A DNA stretch of 64,000 bases. Origin: Siphonodentalium dalli. Its lineage: Eukaryota; Mollusca; Scaphopoda; Gadilida; Siphonodentaliidae. The notes under the pieces are model-generated. The model was not told where the DNA came from and did not search any database. It saw nothing but the letters and a program-made list of their open reading frames with translations. A program made the translations under genes and the position numbers. Where the stretch lies: positions 40,305,503-40,369,502 of the forward strand of contig CP136065.1 of assembly GCA_032622095.1 (NCBI GenBank), given 5' to 3'. Positions 38,027-49,687 of the stretch are shown one piece after another (within the stretch, counting starts at the first letter, position 1; each line of letters begins with the position of its first letter).

Positions 38027-38098
38027 CCTCTTCAGTTTGATGTGGACGGTGAACAACAGCCTGTGTTACAACAACCGAACTAGATGAGTCAGACATTT
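38027..38098 (-). CDS. Candidate internal exon, 72 bp
   Basis: Flanked by the acceptor ATTTCTTTTCAG and the donor GG-GTAAGTAC, both near-consensus on the minus strand. Only one frame is open, from an ATG two bases in, giving MSDSSSSVVVTQAVVHRPHQ and a few more residues. That frame does not agree with the phase left by the exon at 38688-38836: a direct join would meet TGA at the third codon. Either another exon lies between them, the two belong to different transcripts, or this is an alternatively included stop-bearing exon. The protein family is unknown. Confidence 0.45.
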
Positions 38099-38109
38099 CT
38101 GAAAAGAAA

Positions 38110-38580
38110 TGTGATATATTTATATATCAAACTGGGTAAAATACTTAATCGGCCCATGTGCCAGGTTTTGAAAAACATTGACCAGAAAATGTAGAAATAC
38201 AAGCTAGGACGATGTTTTTCGTTGCCCAAATTTTCCAAGTCGAAAAAGGGGATAACACCACCAAAAAGGTCGGACAAAGGTCATAGTTGCATGTGTAGAT
38301 TACCATGGTACTAAATCTGTTGTAAATTTCAAAAACAGTGACCGTAAAATGTATGAATAAAATCGAGAAAAAATTATGCATGTTGTGAAAATTTTCTAAG
38401 GAAAAAAATGGGGATAACTTGTGCCAAGTTTCAAAACTTTGACTGAAAAATGTAGGAATAAAAGCTCAGAAAAGTTGCGTCTACGGTGAAGTTGATTGCT
38501 ATATACTCCCCATAACTTCACAATAAATCTCCCGTATATTATGGGATGATTATCGAATTTTGTAAGGACAAAACACAAAT
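38110..38580. repeat. Degenerate repeat in the putative intron
   Basis: AAAATGTA.GAATA.AA and TTTCAAAA..TTGAC or GTGAC words recur near 38170, 38335 and 38430, along with GGGGATAAC. The unit is short and strongly diverged. Confidence 0.4.
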
Positions 38581-38687
38581 CTTGATATGGGTGATAACTT
38601 CAATGTTCAGTTCATAATATGTTCAATACTCATCCATCATACAATACTATCAGACAAAAATATCCCACCATCTACATATAAATTTAC

Positions 38688-38836
38688 CTCAGCTTGACTA
38701 TAGCTTGCCAAAGCATCGGCAAGATAATAGCTTCTCTCTTCTGTCTGAGGACTTCTCGATGATGCTCTACTAGTGGGCCATATAGATAGTCCATCACTGG
38801 TGGCAACATATGTAGTAGACCAAACTCATTGAGGAT
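38688..38836 (-). CDS. Candidate exon of an unidentified host gene, 149 bp
   Basis: Bounded on the minus strand by acceptor TTTTTGCAG and donor GAG-GTAAAT. One frame is open throughout (49 codons), encoding a peptide with FGLLHMLPPVMDYLYGPLVE and REVLRQKREAIILPMLWQAI. Its balanced composition is unlike the translated AT-rich DNA around it. The other two frames have stops. It leaves two bases of a split codon. I cannot name the protein. No further exon upstream is visible before the palindrome at 39389. Confidence 0.5.
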
Positions 38837-38839
38837 CTG

Positions 38840-39388
38840 CAAAAATATAGCATATATTAAAAGACCTATGCAACTGCATCAAGACAACAGTGAACAAAAT
38901 GTCTTTAATACAGGACTGAACAATAGTCTGGTCGATAAAATGTTTGACCCAGAAAACATTTGGTCTAAGTTGGTTTGTATACTATTTTGAAGAGGAATTT
39001 ATCTTCTATAACATACCCAAAATCCGCTTTGAGCATTTTTTGTAATTCAAGATGGCGTCCAATATGGCTGCCATTTTCCTATACGTCAGCTTGATGCAAT
39101 TATAGGGAGAAACTCTTGTCATATGTATACACATGTATACATTTTGTGAAGCTACGACATAACGCCACCTTTATGTGCCAAAATTTGAACTCCGTCCTAG
39201 ATGGCCGCCAAAATGGCGACCGGGAGTGGAATTTTAAAGTTATTTTTACTAATATCTAACTAATATTCTAACAGGTAATGATGGACTGTCTCAACAGTAC
39301 CGCATGCACAATATGGATCGGGCCTAACAAAAAACAAATTCAAATTACTACATTTCAGTCTCATATCTTTATAGATATCCTTTGTGGT
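38840..39388. other. Intergenic or intronic, with ATGGCGGCC-type repeat words
   Basis: CAAGATGGCGTCCAATATGG (39049) and ATGGCCGCCAAAATGGCGAC (39201) are scraps of the family at 34360-34640. Nothing else was recognised. Confidence 0.4.
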
Positions 39389-39898
39389 GCACTGGCCAGA
39401 GTATACTTGTGGGGTGACCGCACATACCTATGAATACTTGTGGGATGCGATCTTTTGTTTGAGTAACTTGTGGGGTGCAACCCACAACTGACGATTATTT
39501 AAAGAGCGTATTTTTAAAGAGCGTAATAACGGAGATGGTTTGTAAATAAAACAGTTAGAAGAAAAGCATGTCAAATTCATGTTAAATTCATCGCACCCCA
39601 CAAGTACTCTCTGGTTAGTGTGGACGTCCGTCCGTGCGTCCGTCTGGCCGTCCGTCCGTCCGTCCACACTAACCAGAGAGTACTTGTGGGGTGCGATGAA
39701 TTTAACATGAATTTGACATGCTTTTCTTCTAACTGTTTTATTTACAAACCATCTCCGTTATTACGCTCTTTAAAAATACGCTCTTTAAATAATCGTCAGT
39801 TGTGGGTTGCACCCCACAAGTTACTCAAACAAAAGATCGCTTACCACAAGTATTCATAGGTATGTGCGGTCACCCCACAAGTATACTCTGGCCAGTGC
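39389..39898. mobile_element. Near-perfect palindrome, 238-bp arms, 34-bp loop (foldback element)
   Basis: The left arm 39389-39626 and right arm 39661-39898 have equal length and differ at only a few bases, for example TGTGGGATGCG against TGTGGTAAGCG. The outer ends read GCACTGGCCAGAGTATAC. The loop 39627-39660 consists of GTCC/CGTC repeats. Both arms give the same apparent peptide on opposite strands, a by-product of the symmetry. It may be a foldback transposon or a very recent inverted duplication. Transcription in either direction would give a 238-bp double-stranded stem. Confidence 0.9.
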
Positions 39899-41148
39899 GA
39901 CGGACGGACGACGGACGGGGCTGATTACAATAGTCCCCCGAAAATAAATTTTACTGGGGACAATAACTACAGGAAACGGTCCAAGAAAAACAAAGTCCAT
40001 ATCTAAGAATCAAATATGGGAATGTGTACTGAACACTGTGATGAATGATGTACTATAACAAAAATATTATATTTCTTGAGTGTTCTTTGAAAAAATTACG
40101 TTGAACCAGTTGAAGTGAAGTGAAATTCCCGTCGCGATGCCACTGAGTTCAAGTGAGGACAGGCATTCTCGACTGGGGTGGAATCGGAATAGACCGCCTC
40201 GTCAAAAGCATGTTTGGTTTTAGTGGATCTTGTCACACATCAATGTTTATTTAATTGTGATGAGCTGCACATTTATCGAGAATGTGTAGGCCTGCGCATC
40301 GTCACATATCAATAAGCACAGTCATAGTGCACGCGGTGATACAGATAACTCGATTTCATTTTTCTTTTCAAATTCACTGGACGGGAGACAGTCACGGTGG
40401 GGTGTAGGCTGGAGTCGGTAAATTTATGACTCGAGTCTGCATATTAATGCCAATAATAATGGATTAGGCCTATTATTATGGTAATTGGTATGTATTTACA
40501 AACTATCTTATATAATTCTGTGTTTAATCCTCAAAATATTTTAGTATGCCTGGTGGATATGATTTCAGCGGTTCTGCACCCAGCCATGTCCATGTTTATT
40601 TACATCGCATGCCTTTTGAATTTGAGTCAAGTGAAAATTAAAATAATTTTTAAATATTTGAGTGTGAATTTGTGTCACTAGCGTAACTCATATTAAATCG
40701 CGTCTTGATAATAGCATATGAAGCCGTTGATCATACTTGTAGACATTGTTGATGTTCTTATGCTCATCGGTATCAACCAATCAATGTGTATTGTTTGACA
40801 TTTTGGATTACCATACATACATATATGAGACCAAAATAAAAAATATGCGCGTTTTGGGGTCTCCCTACGGTATTTTAAAGGTGCCTACCCTAAACTTTTA
40901 TTGGGCCTCCATTAAATTTACATCACCTCTATGTCCATATATTGAGCTTTTGTCAAATACAATTATCAAATTAATATATTTTAAAACTCCATTGGATTAT
41001 ATATACCTAAACTTTACATTGGTACACGTATACTTTTATCACCCTAAGTACGTGCAGATCAAATACAATTTCAATGTCCACAGTATTAAACAAAATTAAA
41101 TTAAAATTAAAAAACAATACTAAAAAATCTACCTACCCTAATTCTCAG
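39899..41148. other. Intergenic
   Basis: GACGGAC repeats follow the palindrome (39899-39918). Near 40452-40490 CAATAATAATGG pairs roughly with CTATTATTATGG as a weak hairpin. The 117-codon frame at 40746-41099 is AT-driven and unrecognised. Confidence 0.35.
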
Positions 41149-41272
41149 AGAGGATGGGACACCAAACACAGGTATAATTCTGTTTGGCCTGAAGTAGCAG
41201 GGCGAATAGGACTATTGACGACTCATGGGAGGCGGTTCTCCTGCAAAAGGAGGTATCTACGTAGAAGAAAAG
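41149..41272 (+). CDS. Possible exon, unidentified
   Basis: On the plus strand the 3' splice-like CTACCCTAATTCTCAG precedes it and AAAAG-GTAATT follows. The frame is open throughout: RGWDTKHRYNSVWPEVAGRI, then GLLTTHGRRFSCKRRYLRRR. It is rich in Arg and contains Trp and Cys, unlike the surrounding AT-rich frames. No partner exon or homology was identified, so it stands on splice consensus and composition only. Confidence 0.3.
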
Positions 41273-41689
41273 GTAATTACAAATTACACCATTTGTTATA
41301 AATGTATTGTGATTGTCCTTATTTTCCCATTAATCATGTGCATATTATACATTATGAAGGAATAGTACTACTAGTAGTACTAGTGAGAGTACATACCACA
41401 ATATTCTAACATGTTTAGTTACAAGATCATAATGTTATTAATATTACTATTTGATGTGTACTGAAGTACTGTACATCAGTCATCAATTCAAAAACTGATA
41501 TTTATATGTGTTGAACTTAGTTTAAACTTTAAAGTTTAACTTAATCAGAACCTGGTTGAATATCTACCATATGGTGGATCGTTCCCATCATCAAACTATT
41601 GATGTCATTGGGACATTCATTTGTTCAATGTTATTTTGCATGCGAAGAGGTAGACTGATTATCGCAGCAATGATATAGATACAATACAA

Positions 41690-41903
41690 TTTGAAATGGC
41701 AAGGATCGTTACTGGCGCGATGAACAACGCCATTAAAGAGAGCCTACTATTAGATACAGCTTGGGAGACCCTGGCATCCAGGAGGAAAAAACAAAAGCTA
41801 ATACAATTCCACAAGATAGTTAATAGTACAGCCCTCGTGTACCTACGAAATTATATTTGTCACTCTGAAAATCAAACCGGTTACAATCTTAGATATCATG
41901 CAA
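41690..41903 (+). pseudogene. LINE reverse transcriptase C-terminal scrap
   Basis: ARIVTGAMNNAIKESLLLDT, WETLASRRKKQKLIQFHKIV and a YNLR end match the conserved block after the RT domain of CR1/Jockey-like LINEs (ARIVTG...W.TL..RR...K....KI.N). About 65 codons remain and both sides are missing. Confidence 0.75.
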
Positions 41904-41909
41904 TACGAC

Positions 41910-42905
41910 TGGCCGTCCGTCCGTCCGTCCGGAGGTATAACTCCAGTAATGATCATCTGATTTGATTGAAACTTGGTATGTAGGTGTCTCAACCAAGAAC
42001 ACATGTGCTCTGCAATTCTGATCCGATGTTCTTTTGTGGAGTTATTTCCCTTTTTTCAACTTTTTTTTTACTTAGAAAATTTCTCACTTTTTCGGTTTCT
42101 GGATGATATCTCAAGTTTTGATCCTTTAATTGCAAATACCGTTTTTATGTGGATCATTCATATCTAGATACAGTTTGAGTTGAGTTTTTGAGTTGAGTTT
42201 TCCTAGAGTTATGGACTTTTTCGACTTAGAAAATTCCATTTTTTCTTGTTTTTTCTTTGGCTTCCGGATGATAACTCAAGTTTGGACTGTTCAATTGAAA
42301 ATTCTGTCTTTTTGTGAGTCATTGATACCATAATACAGGTCAAGTTCGAATTTGAGTTTGATCCGATGATTTTTCTCAGAGTATTGGGCTTTTCGACTTA
42401 GAAAATTCCATTTTTTTCTTGTTTTTTCTTTGGCTTCCGGATGATAACTCAAGTTTGGACTGTTCAATTGAAAATTCCGTTTTTTTGTGTGTGTCATTGA
42501 TATCAAAATACAGGTTAATTTCGAATTTTAGTTTGATCTGAAGATTTTTCTGAGAGTTATGGGCTTTTCGAAAATTTATCACTTTTTCGGTTTCCAGTTG
42601 ATATCTCAAGTTTTGATCCTTTAATTGCAAATACCGTTTTTATGTGGATCATTCATATCTAGATACAGTTTGAGTTCGAATTTGAGTTGAGTTTTCCTAG
42701 AGTTATGGACTTTTTTCGACTTAGAAAATTCAATTTTTCTTGTTTTTTCTTTGGTTTCCGGATGATAACTCAAGTTTGGATTGTTTAATTGGAAATTATG
42801 TTTTTTGTGTGTGTCGTTCATATCAAAATACAGGTCAAATTCGAATTTTAGTTTGATCCAAGATTTTTCCCAGAGATACGGGCCTTTCGACTTTGAAAAT
42901 TAGTG
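41910..42905. repeat. Tandem repeat, about 165 bp, five or six diverged copies
   Basis: It begins after a CCGTCCGTCCGTCC run (41912-41931). GATGATA.CTCAAGTTT recurs near 42103, 42267, 42437, 42597 and 42762, with TTTCGACTTAGAAAATTCC and TTCGAATTT.AGTTTGA in register. The minus-strand frames through it are Lys/Asn-rich by-products. Confidence 0.8.
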
Positions 42906-43790
42906 TTTTCTCATTTTCTGTATGAGGGTACCTTCATGGTGTAATCAACTCCTCCTACAGTTTTGATCGTAGATATTTGAAACTTCAGAGTATTGTTACC
43001 CACATATTGGAGATGTGCAAACATGTATATAGATGATGGGAAAATTATTTCTTTGCGGAATTATTAACCCTTTCGACTTAGAACATTTCAACCTTTTTTT
43101 AATTTCTTTAACAAAGCGACATTGACTTGCCATGTTTTCGGGGACACTGTGGTCGGCCGACCTTTTATTATTTTTTTTAAATCTCTATAAAGTTCACATT
43201 TTTTATTTCGAACACAATCCACCATGAAGTATATATACTCTTAAAATGTTGCATCAATTGGCAAAGTTTCTGTGATTACTAATATATGTGTACAGAATCC
43301 CTTATTTGGACTCTATCAATTTTTTGAAAAAAATTGGGCCCACAAATACCTTAATTAATTAGACTAGCCTGGTATGAAGAACTCAAACTGTTATTACGCC
43401 ACATGGTGGTGTAAGTTGTTTTGGAGATTTTGATTTTCTGTGGTCGACTGGGCGAATGTATTGTGAGAGATTTTTTTTGTACCTTACTCAACCGTACCGA
43501 TAGAATCACGTAGATGCTGAAATTGTAAAGTTAACGCCACCGGTGTATAATATGTTTTTAAAAATATGACTCAATCGTATCGATAGAGTCATGACAGGCT
43601 GAAATTGTAAACTTAAAGTCACCGGTGTAATAATATGTTGTGAAAATATAAATAATCTGATAGCCTGAAAATAATGTATAACCCATTGGGAGCCCCTGGT
43701 GTAGTGAAGTGAATTATGGGTAATTTTAATAGGAGTGCGCATGCCTGTTCTGTTGGAGTAATCGCGATGTTTTATTTTCTGGTCATCAAG
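42906..43790. other. Intergenic with a small direct repeat
   Basis: CCGTA(C/T)CGATAGA, GCTGAAATTGTAAA and CACCGGTGTA recur at about 43495-43550 and 43570-43632. No gene was recognised. Confidence 0.45.
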
Positions 43791-43791
43791 T

Positions 43792-44331
43792 CAAAATTGT
43801 ATCGTATACACAATGTGTTTGTACCGATGAATGTATCGTGATTCGATTCGATTTCGTGGTCATATAGGCCCTACATAAGATATGATCACGAAAACGAGCA
43901 GTCGCGAAATCTGATAGAATCGTACATTCACTTCCAATAGTATAGATTCTCTTAATCTTCCGCGGATTTCCCAAAAATTGTACTTTCATTTTCAATAGGA
44001 TTCTCCGAATTTTCACTTTTACTTTTCATTTTTACCACGCAAAGCGACCTCAGTTGACACATCAAATTGTATCGTATACACAATGTGTTTGTGCCGATGC
44101 ATGTATCGTGACTCGACTCGTTTTCGTGGTCATATAGGCCCTACATAAGATATGATCACGAAAACGAGCAGTCGCGAAATCTGATAGAATCGTACATTCA
44201 CTTTCAATAGTATAGATTCTCTTAATCTGCCGCGGATTTCCCAAAATTTGTACTTTCATTTTCAATAGGATTTTCCGAATTTTCACTTTTACTTTTCATT
44301 TTTAGCACGCAAAGCGACCTTAGTTGACACA
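43792..44331. repeat. 270-bp tandem duplication
   Basis: Two adjacent copies (43792-44061 and 44063-44331), about 95% alike, start AATTGTATCGTATACACAAT. Each contains an imperfect hairpin, TTCGTGGTCATAT against ATATGATCACGAA. An AT dinucleotide run (44332-44344) follows. No coding sequence was seen. Confidence 0.85.
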
Positions 44332-44495
44332 TATATATATATATGACACACTGGCTGAGTCCATGACAAATAGTTGATATATAGCATTGCTTCTTTCATT
44401 TAATTAAAGCTCACCTCGTTAAAACGCATGTCAAACGTATTTGTTTACAAATTACATTGGGTGCGACAATTTGCAGTAGGTCCCTATTTATATGA

Positions 44496-45182
44496 TACGT
44501 ATTTTAAACAAATAACGACACGACCATCACAATAGAGGTCTAGCTGTTCTATGAATTATATATGCGCCGAGTTCACTTGGTGCAAATCAAACGGCGATAA
44601 ATATTCTCGTGTGTCAGAAAGACTCCTTAAAGTTGTGAATAAGATGAAGAATATTTATTAGATGTTATTTATTAAGTCAATCAAATAATGTTATTCATTA
44701 GTTATATATATACACTCCCGGAGATTGCTGCGCGGGTATCCTGATCACGCAAATTAAATCGCGGAGGTCCCCTAAAATGGGCGAAATGTGTTGATTTTAA
44801 TGAGGGAACGGGTGCGAATATGTCAATTGATACGTATTTTAAACAAATAACGACACGATCATCAAAATAGATGTCTGTTCTATCAATTATATATGCGCCG
44901 AGTTCACTTGGTGCAAATCAAACGGCGATAATGAAACATTCTCGTGTGCCAGAAGGACTCCTTAAAGTTGTGAATACGATGAAGAATATTTATTAGATGT
45001 TATTTAACAAGTCAAATAATATAATTTGATTGACTTGTTAAATAACATCTAATAAATATTCTTGATCTTATTCACAACTAACTAATGAATAATATTATTT
45101 GATTGACTTGTTAAATAACATCTAATAGATATTCTTCATCTTATTCACAACTTTAAGGAGTCTTTCTGGCACACGAGAATAC
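44496..45182. repeat. Foldback cluster: direct plus inverted copies of about 100-190 bp
   Basis: A segment with GCGCCGAGTTCACTTGGTGC, AAACGGCGATAA, ATTCTCGTGTG and CTCCTTAAAGTTGTGAAT occurs at 44496-44700 and again at 44829-45015. Reverse-complement copies of its distal part follow at 45023-45080 and 45087-45181. The centre AATATAATTTGATTGACTTG lies near 45020. This is a nested palindrome, perhaps two foldback units. Confidence 0.75.
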
Positions 45183-45416
45183 TATAGTCAATTCAATGTC
45201 AAATCGAGCCTTTCGCCGGAAAGCAGATGGGAACAGCCCGGACGAAGTCGGGCCCACCAGCCAGTGTAATAAAAAGCGAGACAGCTTGAAGAATGTATGT
45301 ATAACACGAGAAACGGGAAAACGTGGTATATGGAAGTATCCAAATTTCCCACATGGAATTTGAAAGCTAGTTTATATTATAATTATATTATAATTTCTAT
45401 TTATGGCTAATAATAT

Positions 45417-45800
45417 GGCTGAGTATGTCACTCTCACCGGTTTTCTGTGATAAAGTTACCCAGGTTACTGAAATTGTGATAAAGTTACCCAGGTTGGAGA
45501 AGAATGTGATAAAGTTACCCAGGTTAATAATAGTTCATGTTTAGCAACAAATTATTGATTTTTGTGATAAAAATGACGAACTACAGTACTAATATGTCTT
45601 AATTTATGCTTGATAAGGGCTATTACTTGCCAAAACTGAACAATATTTCCATCTGTCACTTTTAAATCGAGTTGATATTGTGAGATTTGCTTAACCTGGG
45701 TAACTTTATCACAATTATCACCAACCTGGGTAACTTTATCACAAAATTAGGAACCTGGGTAACTTTATCACAGAAAACCGATGAGAGTGACCTATTCAGC
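45417..45800. mobile_element. MITE with iterated 20-bp motif, 8-bp target duplication
   Basis: The terminal inverted repeats are about 49 bp (GCTGAGTATGTCACTCTCAC on the left). GTGATAAAGTTACCCAGGTT occurs three times on the left side (45449-45526) and its reverse complement three times on the right (45691-45773). AATAATAT (45409-45416) and AATAATAC (45801-45808) flank it. A related sequence at 49416-49436 reads TATGGCTAATAATATGATCT with no insert, as an empty site would. An 8-bp duplication fits hAT-type transposition. There is no coding capacity. Confidence 0.85.
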
Positions 45801-45808
45801 AATAATAC

Positions 45809-46750
45809 GATCTTGTGGTTTGATGCGGTGTTTTCCGGACGCCCGCATCGGTGATTACTGCCCACAGCGGGATTAAATGCAGGATGACCAGCGGGGAATC
45901 ACCACTGAGCGCTAAACGTTTTTAGTTGATCGATAGCTTTTTTTAATAATAGTAAATTGCATGGATGGGGTGGATTTTCGAAAACAGGTGGTCACATCGT
46001 TTGAGTCACCTCTACCTCACCCCCGTGTACGTGATATCGCCAAACCCGAGGGTATCACCAAACCAGATTATGCGGTTTTAATAAATGAACATATCTTCCA
46101 TCAGATGAAGCTATATATATCCCAGTTAAATGGTGATATCCGCTATTCAAAACATAATTTCGCAAAGCGGAATATTCCCTCAATGGGATAGCGACCATAG
46201 CTTGCTCTCACCCCCGATAAATTTAATAGAAATTCCGACTCATTTCCGATTTTGTCATAAATAGTAGACACTTTTTGACGTTAGGTATTTTGTTTGAAAC
46301 ATAATTATCAGTCATAGATGGCGGACAATGCTTGCATCAATAGAAGAATATATGTTTAATTAACCATAAAATTGTCTAGCCTGCAGAGCGGTTCGCAAAA
46401 ATACTACCTGCACCAAGTGTGGGTACCCATCATAACTTCGGATATCAAAGCCGCAGATCGATCCTGCGATGAGATGTCGCCAAACCCGAGCTGGGGTGTC
46501 AAAGATGTGAATGATATGTTTCACATTTTGACCGTTTCTGCTTGAAAATATCCCAATTATCCTTCGAACAGACCGGCACATGGATCATTTTAGGGGTGGG
46601 GTGCGCGTGCAAGGGTGAACACGTTTATGTTTGTTTGTGTTTTATGTTCTAATGTCATATTAATAGTATAGGCTATGCTGTGTTATTCGACATTATAGGC
46701 CCGGAACTGTACAACGAATGGAAACATTAAATCAGTGTAAATCATAAGTT
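45809..46750. other. Intergenic
   Basis: GTCGCCAAACCCGAG-like words occur at 46036 and 46465, suggesting an old duplicated segment. The 76-codon frame at 45961-46191 is unrecognised. Confidence 0.35.
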
Positions 46751-46752
46751 AG

Positions 46753-46820
46753 CAGGGACGTGGCTAGATGGTCCCTGTTAGGGGTGTTCACATATAGTTT
46801 CTAAATGCACCCCCTTCTGG
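46753..46820. repeat. Possible transposon terminus (CAGGGACGTGGCTAGA)
   Basis: The first 16 bases match CAGGGATGTGGCTAAA at 63884 with two changes. Both are followed by G- or C-rich sequence, as at many hAT-type ends. No matching right end was found. Confidence 0.3.
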
Positions 46821-47829
46821 TAACGTCTATTTGCACCCTCGTGTTAGGTTCGAGTTTTCATCGAATTTACAACGGATTCTTCCAACTGTTGGATATGACA
46901 ACTCATAAGTTTAGATTTTATTCATCTGATGATCACACTGTGTAGGCACTGTTACATCGGAAGTCATTCTATCGCCGGTATTGTGATAGTTCTTGGCTGA
47001 TTTGTACGGTTCCTTATGGTTAAAAATTATCATTTTCGGGACAAAAGCACGCATAATTATATATATCTTAAATACATTAAACTTTCTTTAACGAACAGAG
47101 GCTGCATAAGTGCCGTTTTACCGAAACATGAACTTTAGATCACAATTAACTCGGATATAGCGAGGTAACGTGTAATTATCAACATGTAATCACTGAAACT
47201 CAAGCTTTGTAAACGTAATTTCTTTGTTTTTGGTAGCATACCGAATGTAAAACGCATTCTGAAGTCGAACACTGAGTATAAATTGTACCTGTGTTATTCT
47301 TCTGTAAAATAGCAGAGGAAATATCCCGATGTGTGTCGATAATTTGGAGCATTAGCCTCCTGATCACAACTTATGAGGGTTACGGTTCTATCTCAAGGTA
47401 ATCGCGGCTGTGGCGGTTCTTTACATGATATTTATTCGAACGATATATATATATCTGCACTTTGGGATCATTTAATTGTGTGTAACAAACGTTTAAACCC
47501 GATAGTGGTTGTAGCGGATGTTACCTACATAATCCAACAAGTGCAGTAAGAAATAAGAGTATAGCTATCTATTATAATAGAAGATTAAGTGGCATTACCT
47601 TCACTCCGAGTGGCAGATACAACATATTAAAAGTCATGTTGGGTATAGGATCATATATAATCGTGCACGCCCGCATAATTGACCCAATGAAATTAGACAT
47701 CTACTGTCATGATATTCTGTTAACTTAAATGGACATGGCTCATTCGAGCTTCCAAATTTTGTCTAAGGATGTATAAGATTGGTTGCAAATACAAGAAATG
47801 TTGATAAGAATATATAATTTCTAATTATT
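46821..47829. other. Intergenic
   Basis: No feature is supported. Confidence 0.3.
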
Positions 47830-48330
47830 AGTGCATCTTTAAATAATTTGAGGTCAACAAAACCAATCCCTTGACACGCCCTGCGTCATTCGACTTTTGT
47901 CACCAATTTTCTCACATATCTTCTGGAATGATAATAAACGCTCTTTATCGATTATATACCCATGTAAGTCATCTGGGGTCGAAGACGCCTATCGCGTGAC
48001 ATTCATCATGTTGGTTGGTTCATCTGTACCAATTTTCCTATATATACTTTAAGCTTATAAAGAACGCTCTTTGTTGCTCAAATCTCACCCTTAAAGTCGT
48101 CTGAGGTCAACGGCATCTATACCACATCATATGGGTCGTCCCCGTGTTTAAACTTACACCGACCAAATTGCAACCATTTTTTGTTTATAATCAATTAGTT
48201 AGTTAAATGCATTGTTAGTGCCCCTTTAGGACATCTGATGTCAATGGGACCTATCTAATAATATTTTCCGGGCCAAATTACCCATATATCCAACCTCATT
48301 AGTAACTGACCAATGTGGATGTCTACTTAA
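47830..48330. repeat. Degenerate tandem repeat, period about 126-133 bp
   Basis: A core TAA.GTC.TCTGAGGTCAA, followed by CCTAT and later CCAATTTTCC..TAT, recurs near 47838, 47964, 48093 and 48226. Identity is low but the order of words is kept. Confidence 0.55.
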
Positions 48331-48849
48331 TGCATGGTTTATTCAGATGTAATTCTATATCTCTTGTGTCATAGAAAATATCACCACAAAATACGTAAAT
48401 CGAAATATATCTCAGGATTTTGAATATTAAAAATTTATATTGAGTAAGCGGTTTTAATTATAAGATATAACCCATAATCAGTCTTCGTCATGCAAACATA
48501 TTCCCAAATTAACAGTATTTATCACAATAAAACCAGCTCCCCCTAATGTCGGTCTGTAACACTGTCAGATATACCATACCGATAATTTAATTGCATATAT
48601 CTATTAAAATATTCATTCCGAGCAAAACCTATCGACAGTTGGTGAATAATAGTGTCACAGAGATCACACATGACAGGAAAAATATATAAAGTTGCATGTT
48701 AAATTCACTAAAAAAAACACGCTAAACATTAGGGGGACACACAAAAAGTCGCCCTAATGTAAAAGTCGCCCTAATGTGGGTTATTTAATTGCATACAATA
48801 CCAGTCGATATGATTAATTCTACCCGTCAAAACAGTTTGCGATTACGAA

Positions 48850-49400
48850 ACGTGTACCGTATCGCAAACTCGCTAGTACTTGTCGTCGAACTCAAGCAGA
48901 GAGTTCCAGCTATTTAGCACCCTCTGCGCGAAGAAATATTTTCCTATGGCCTTGTTAACAATGGGCATATGTAGCTTTTTATTATGTCCTTCTTCCCGAT
49001 GAATGTCTTTCTAATAGGTCACATGTGGGCATTGCTATTGTAATGACCATTCAACAGTTTATATACCTCGATTATATCTCCTCTAAATATTCGATATTTT
49101 AAAGACATCAGATTGAGTCTTATCATTCGGTCTCGGTAGCATAGAGTTTTGATTTGACGAACTAGTTTCGTTGCTTTTCTTTGTATTTCCATAACACAAT
49201 GCTTAGATATTTGTGATGTGGGCTCCATGCAGAGTTACAGTATTCGATGATAGGTCTGACCATGCTTATGTATAGCGATTAGAAAGTGTCGATGTCCAAG
49301 TTCGTGAAAGTTCTGTTGACTATGCCGATGATTTGAGAAGCTTTATTGTTTTAGGATATTCTAGGAAGGCTAATTTAGCCGTGTCAAACTGAGCTATTTT
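48850..49400 (-). pseudogene. Decayed LINE reverse transcriptase C-terminal remnant
   Basis: In three different minus-strand frames the conserved order of LINE C-termini can be followed: VRPIIEYCNSAWSPH (about 49260), then EIQRKATKLVRQIKTLCYRD and LMSLKYRIFRGDIIEVYKLL (49190-49040), then KYFFAQRVLNSWNSLLEF (about 48930). Several frameshifts and stops separate them. The catalytic RT is absent. Confidence 0.75.
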
Positions 49401-49687
49401 ATATTATAATTTATATTTATGGCTAATAATATGATCTTGAGGGCGTTACCTTTTCTGATTATGGTTTTCTTGTATTTATTGTATCATGACTATATCGAGG
49501 CTGTGGCAAGTGACTGCTCAGGAGATTGTGTACACTATTGGCTTAAAGGTACTCAATCCGATCAGGCGGTCGCTATAATTATCATCAAGATACAACAACA
49601 ACATTTCTTTAAATTACACTTTAGTTATCAGAATCGATGTATTGCAACGAAATAATGCTAACCACTGTCAATTATGTTATAAAATTT

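Noticed and set aside
39428-39859. Two nearly identical 79-codon proteins on opposite strands
   Set aside because: They are the same palindrome arm read on each strand, with no start context or homology. The symmetry explains them.
42291-42821. Lys/Asn-rich minus-strand proteins
   Set aside because: They are by-products of the T-rich 165-bp tandem repeat.
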